The translations under genes and the position numbers were made by a program. The notes under the pieces are model-generated. The model worked only from the letters and a program-made list of their open reading frames with translations. It was not told the DNA's origin and made no database searches. This document shows, piece by piece, positions 30,548 through 32,637 of a stretch of DNA of 32,637 bases. Position 1 is the stretch's first letter, and each line of letters opens with the position of its first letter. This DNA comes from JANPBY01 sp031430645. GTDB lineage: Bacteria > Actinomycetota > Actinomycetes > DATJPE01. The DNA lies in the NCBI GenBank assembly GCA_031430645.1, contig JANPBY010000002.1, forward strand, positions 1 through 32,637. The letters are read 5' to 3'.

Positions 30548-30557
30548 ACCCTAGTGT
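30548..30557. promoter_or_regulatory. Overlapping divergent -10 elements (phosphofructokinase / DUF1028)
   Basis: ACCCTAGTGT reads TAGTGT on the plus strand (30552-30557, 7 nt before the GTG at 30565) and TAGGGT on the minus strand (30553-30548, about 70 nt before the ATG at 30476). The hexamers share the central TA. Confidence 0.45.
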
Positions 30558-30564
30558 CTGACCC

Positions 30565-31410
30565 GTGACCTTCTCGATCGTTGCCCGCAGCACGGACGGC
30601 GGCCACCTTGGGGTGGCTGTCGCCTCGAAGTTCGTCGCAGTCGGAGCTGTGGTTCCCGCCGCGGAGTCGGGCGTGGGGGCGCTGGCCACTCAGGCCTGGG
30701 CCAACCTCGCCTACCGCCCGGACGGGCTGCGCCTGCTGCGCGCCGGCCATCACGCCGAGCAGGCCCTCAGCGATCTGATTGAGGCCGATGAGGGCCGCGC
30801 CGAACGCCAATTAGGCATCGTCGACGCGGCGGGGCGGGCGGCGAACTACACCGGGCCAGGGTGCGCGGCCTGGGCCGGAGGCACGACGGGCAAGGGGTAT
30901 GCCATCCAGGGCAACATCTTGACCGGGCCGGAAGTCGTGGAGGCGGTCCAAGCGACCTGGGTGGCCAGCAATGATGCAACGCCGTTTGCTGAGCGACTGC
31001 TCGCCGCCCTACTCGCCGGTGACCGGGCTGGCGGCGACAGCCGGGGGCGTCAGTCGGCCGCCGTCCTGGTCGTCACGCCTGGCGGTGGTTACGGCGGGGG
31101 CAGCGACGTCCTCGTCGACTTGCGCGTCGATGACCATTCGGACCCGGTGCCCGAGTTGATCCGAATCCTGGCGATCCACACCATGCTGTTCGGGACCGCC
31201 GACCCTGCTGACTGTCTCCCCATGGAAGGCTCGCTGGCCGTTGAGATCCGGCGGCGACTCTCGGCCGCGGGCCACTCGCGAGCCGATCTGGCCGCGTCCC
31301 TCGCGTCTTGGGCCGGGGTCGAGAACCTCGAGGAGCGTCTGCACCCCGGGCGAATCGACCCTGTGGTGCTGGAACACCTGCGCGCGACGACCCCGAATGG
31401 ACCCGTCTGA
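30565..31410 (+). CDS. DUF1028 family protein (Ntn-hydrolase-like)
   Basis: A 281-residue protein with the DUF1028 pattern: MTFSIVARSTDGGHLGVAVASKFVAVG at the N terminus, ESGVGALATQAWANL, RAERQLGIVDAAGRAANYTGPGC, the GKGYAIQGNILTGPEVV block near residue 110 and GGGYGGGSDVLVDLRVDDHSDPVPEL near 172. Ntn-hydrolase relationship is proposed for the family; no reaction is established. An extra C-terminal domain (about residues 205-281) carries a helical region (AVEIRRRLSAAGHSRADLAASLASWAGVENLEERLHPGRID, landmark) of the kind often fused to DUF1028. The GTG has TAGTGT 7 nt upstream, so the mRNA is probably leaderless. It is convergent with the acyltransferase gene, 17 nt apart. Confidence 0.88.
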   Translation: MTFSIVARSTDGGHLGVAVASKFVAVGAVVPAAESGVGALATQAWANLAYRPDGLRLLRAGHHAEQALSDLIEADEGRAERQLGIVDAAGRAANYTGPGCAAWAGGTTGKGYAIQGNILTGPEVVEAVQATWVASNDATPFAERLLAALLAGDRAGGDSRGRQSAAVLVVTPGGGYGGGSDVLVDLRVDDHSDPVPELIRILAIHTMLFGTADPADCLPMEGSLAVEIRRRLSAAGHSRADLAASLASWAGVENLEERLHPGRIDPVVLEHLRATTPNGPV

Positions 31411-31427
31411 GGCAAACTCAAGCCGGC

Positions 31428-32198
31428 TCAGGCTGCGGGCTGACCTTCACGCAAGGTCTGGCCATCGGACTCAGTAACGTCCACCTGAGCGGGAACCCCG
31501 ACCGGCCCAGAGGACTTGCCACCTGCGGCCTCGGCCTTGGCCTTGGCCGCATAGACGTCGACGTACTCCTGGCTCGACAGGTCCATGAGCTCATACATCA
31601 CCTCGTCGGTGATCGAGCGCAGGACGAAGCGGTCGGACTCCATGCCTTCGTAGCGGGCGAAGTCCAGCGGCGCGCCGATCTTGATCCCGACGCGCATGAT
31701 GCGCGGGATGCGCTTGCCGATCGGCTGGATGAGGTCGGTGCCGATCATCGCGACTGGCAGCACCGGCACTCGAGCCTCGAGAGCCATTCGCGCCATCCCG
31801 GTCTTCCCACGGTAGAGGCGCCCGTCCGGGGAACGCGTGCCCTCGGGGTAGATACCGAGCATGTGGCCTTCGTTCAACACCCTGAGCCCGGTGCTGAGGG
31901 CAGCCTCGGACGCTGCCCCTCCCGACCGATCCACGGGCAGTTGCCCGGCGCTCTTGAAGAATCCGGCAGTAAGGCGGCCCTTGACTCCTCGACCATTGAA
32001 GTAGTCGGACTTCGCCAGGAACGTCACCCGTCGGGGCACCACGAGCGGCAAGAAGATCGAGTCGGAGAACGAGAGGTGGTTGGACGCCAGGATGGCGCCG
32101 CCCTCCTCAGGGATGTTCTCGAGACCTTCCACCCACGGGCGGAAGATGACGCGCAAGATCGGGCCCAGCACGACTCTCTTGAGGATCCAGTAGAACAA
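31428..32198 (-). CDS. 1-acyl-sn-glycerol-3-phosphate acyltransferase (PlsC-like)
   Basis: A 256-residue membrane-associated acyltransferase. The HX4D catalytic motif is His41 to Asp46 in ASNHLSFSD, and the glycerol-phosphate binding EGTR motif is at 119-122 in GIYPEGTRSPDG. A hydrophobic N terminus (FYWILKRVVLGPILRVIF) anchors it to the membrane. It should acylate lysophosphatidic acid or a related lipid. M. tuberculosis Rv2182c, a PlsC-like gene, lies in the corresponding neighbourhood. The start is TTG, with GAGGAGGGG upstream. The C terminus is Lys/Ala/Gly-rich and not conserved. The acyl acceptor is not certain. Confidence 0.88.
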   Translation of the reverse strand: MFYWILKRVVLGPILRVIFRPWVEGLENIPEEGGAILASNHLSFSDSIFLPLVVPRRVTFLAKSDYFNGRGVKGRLTAGFFKSAGQLPVDRSGGAASEAALSTGLRVLNEGHMLGIYPEGTRSPDGRLYRGKTGMARMALEARVPVLPVAMIGTDLIQPIGKRIPRIMRVGIKIGAPLDFARYEGMESDRFVLRSITDEVMYELMDLSSQEYVDVYAAKAKAEAAGGKSSGPVGVPAQVDVTESDGQTLREGQPAA

Positions 32199-32246
32199 CC
32201 GGCCCCTCCTCGTGCGACGATGCGATGACCTGGTTCACCCGCCAAC

Positions 32247-32268
32247 TGTCCCTCAGCGTCGAGGGACA
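32247..32268. promoter_or_regulatory. Inverted repeat in a divergent intergenic region, possible operator
   Basis: TGTCCCTC-agcgtc-GAGGGACA is a perfect 8-bp inverted repeat in the 124-nt region between the acyltransferase and the hydrolase. There is no U-run, so it is more likely an operator or leader hairpin than a terminator. TACGGT (minus, 32292-32287) upstream of it could be the -10 of the acyltransferase. Confidence 0.45.
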
Positions 32269-32322
32269 ACAACCGGTGTGGTGCCCACCGTAGCGCTGAG
32301 ACGTCCTTCTCGAGGAGACCCC

Positions 32323-32637
32323 GTGCCCGTAAAACCTGGCGCTGAGCCTTTCAGCCACGACGGCGGGAGCATCGGTGTGCTGCTCTGTCACGGGTTCACC
32401 GGGTCGCCTGCGTCCATGCGCCCCTGGGCCAATCATCTCGTCGAACGCAGCGTCACGGTTCGCCTGCCGCGGCTCCCAGGCCACGGCACCACCTGGCAGG
32501 AGATGCAGCGGACGACGTGGGAGGACTGGTACGCCGAGGATGAGCGAGCGCTGCTCGACCTGGCAGAACGCTGTGAGCACGTGTTTGTCATGGGGTTGTC
32601 CATGGGTGGCACGCTCGCCCTCCGCCTGGCCGAGCAG
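32323..32637 (+). CDS. alpha/beta hydrolase, carboxylesterase/lipase-like (partial, runs off the window)
   Basis: A frame begins at GTG 32323, preceded by GAGGAG 6 nt upstream, and stays open for 105 codons to the window end. It shows the oxyanion segment GVLLCHGFTGSP near residue 22, the RLPGHGTTW block and the nucleophile elbow FVMGLSMGGT, typical of Est30/monoacylglycerol-lipase-type carboxylesterases. The acid and His lie beyond the window. It is divergent from the PlsC-like acyltransferase; hydrolases of this type often neighbour such acyltransferases in actinobacteria, which suggests a role in lipid turnover but does not prove it. Confidence 0.85.
   Translation, partial: MPVKPGAEPFSHDGGSIGVLLCHGFTGSPASMRPWANHLVERSVTVRLPRLPGHGTTWQEMQRTTWEDWYAEDERALLDLAERCEHVFVMGLSMGGTLALRLAEQ

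Noticed and set aside
29745..30554. Plus-strand open frame opposite the phosphofructokinase
   Set aside because: Antisense to a fully motif-supported enzyme; no independent start signal.
1..32637. tRNA, rRNA, insertion sequence or prophage genes
   Set aside because: No cloverleaf-like T-loop/CCA context, transposase, integrase or phage protein was found on reading either strand.

Overview
The window is a dense, high-GC stretch of an actinobacterial chromosome with GTG/ATG/TTG starts and many 1-4 nt start/stop overlaps. Gene order and families recall the Mycobacterium tuberculosis segment around Rv2172c-Rv2182c: a MetF-type reductase, a GGPP synthase (IdsA2-like), a mannosyltransferase of the MptA/MptB type, an Rv2175c-type DNA-binding protein, a PknL-position kinase, class II AroG and an acyltransferase. 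I infer Actinomycetota, perhaps Propionibacteriales/Nocardioidaceae-like; the order is not resolved by eye.

Layout. 1-1440: the tail of a possible HNH/DUF222 protein, a YbaK-type tRNA deacylase and an alpha/beta hydrolase. 1450-5627: a carotenoid end-group module (crtA-like monooxygenase, cruF-like hydratase, family 2 glycosyltransferase, crtD-like desaturase). 5677-8871: a hypothetical gene, an AlkZ-like winged-helix protein, a protein built from eleven 13-residue 'xDL' repeats, and a coupled RDD membrane protein. 8885-12671 (minus): cation/proton antiporter, CDP-alcohol phosphatidyltransferase, SIMPL protein, metF. 12770-19134: carotenoid core genes crtE, crtI, crtB, crtYd, crtYc with an alpha-1,6-mannosyltransferase gene lodged between crtI and crtB, plus a PPOX-family gene. 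19191-22768: a flippase-like membrane protein, the Rv2175c homologue and a PASTA-domain kinase. 22849-24084: a type I DAHP synthase behind a transcription attenuator with an aromatic-rich leader peptide. 24096-27059: small protein, GNAT acetyltransferase, and an ogt/ada-alkA repair pair. 27119-27278: a large palindromic non-coding element. 27290-30476 (minus): ROK sugar kinase, class II DAHP synthase, and a phosphofructokinase with PPi-type signature residues. 30565-32637: DUF1028 protein, acyltransferase, and a partial alpha/beta hydrolase.

Together the carotenoid genes predict GGPP -> phytoene -> lycopene -> one-sided cyclisation (CrtYc/CrtYd) -> hydration, desaturation, oxidation and glycosylation of the open end, i.e. 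a monocyclic carotenoid glycoside.

Two regulatory themes recur. First, many genes have a TANNNT-like -10 hexamer 6-8 nt upstream of the start codon and no Shine-Dalgarno, the signature of leaderless mRNAs. Second, at four divergent gene pairs the -10 hexamers of both strands overlap (sharing the central TA in three), with one gene leaderless and the other carrying a leader and Shine-Dalgarno. No tRNA, rRNA, CRISPR array, transposase or prophage gene was seen. No gene-free stretch exceeds 300 bases.
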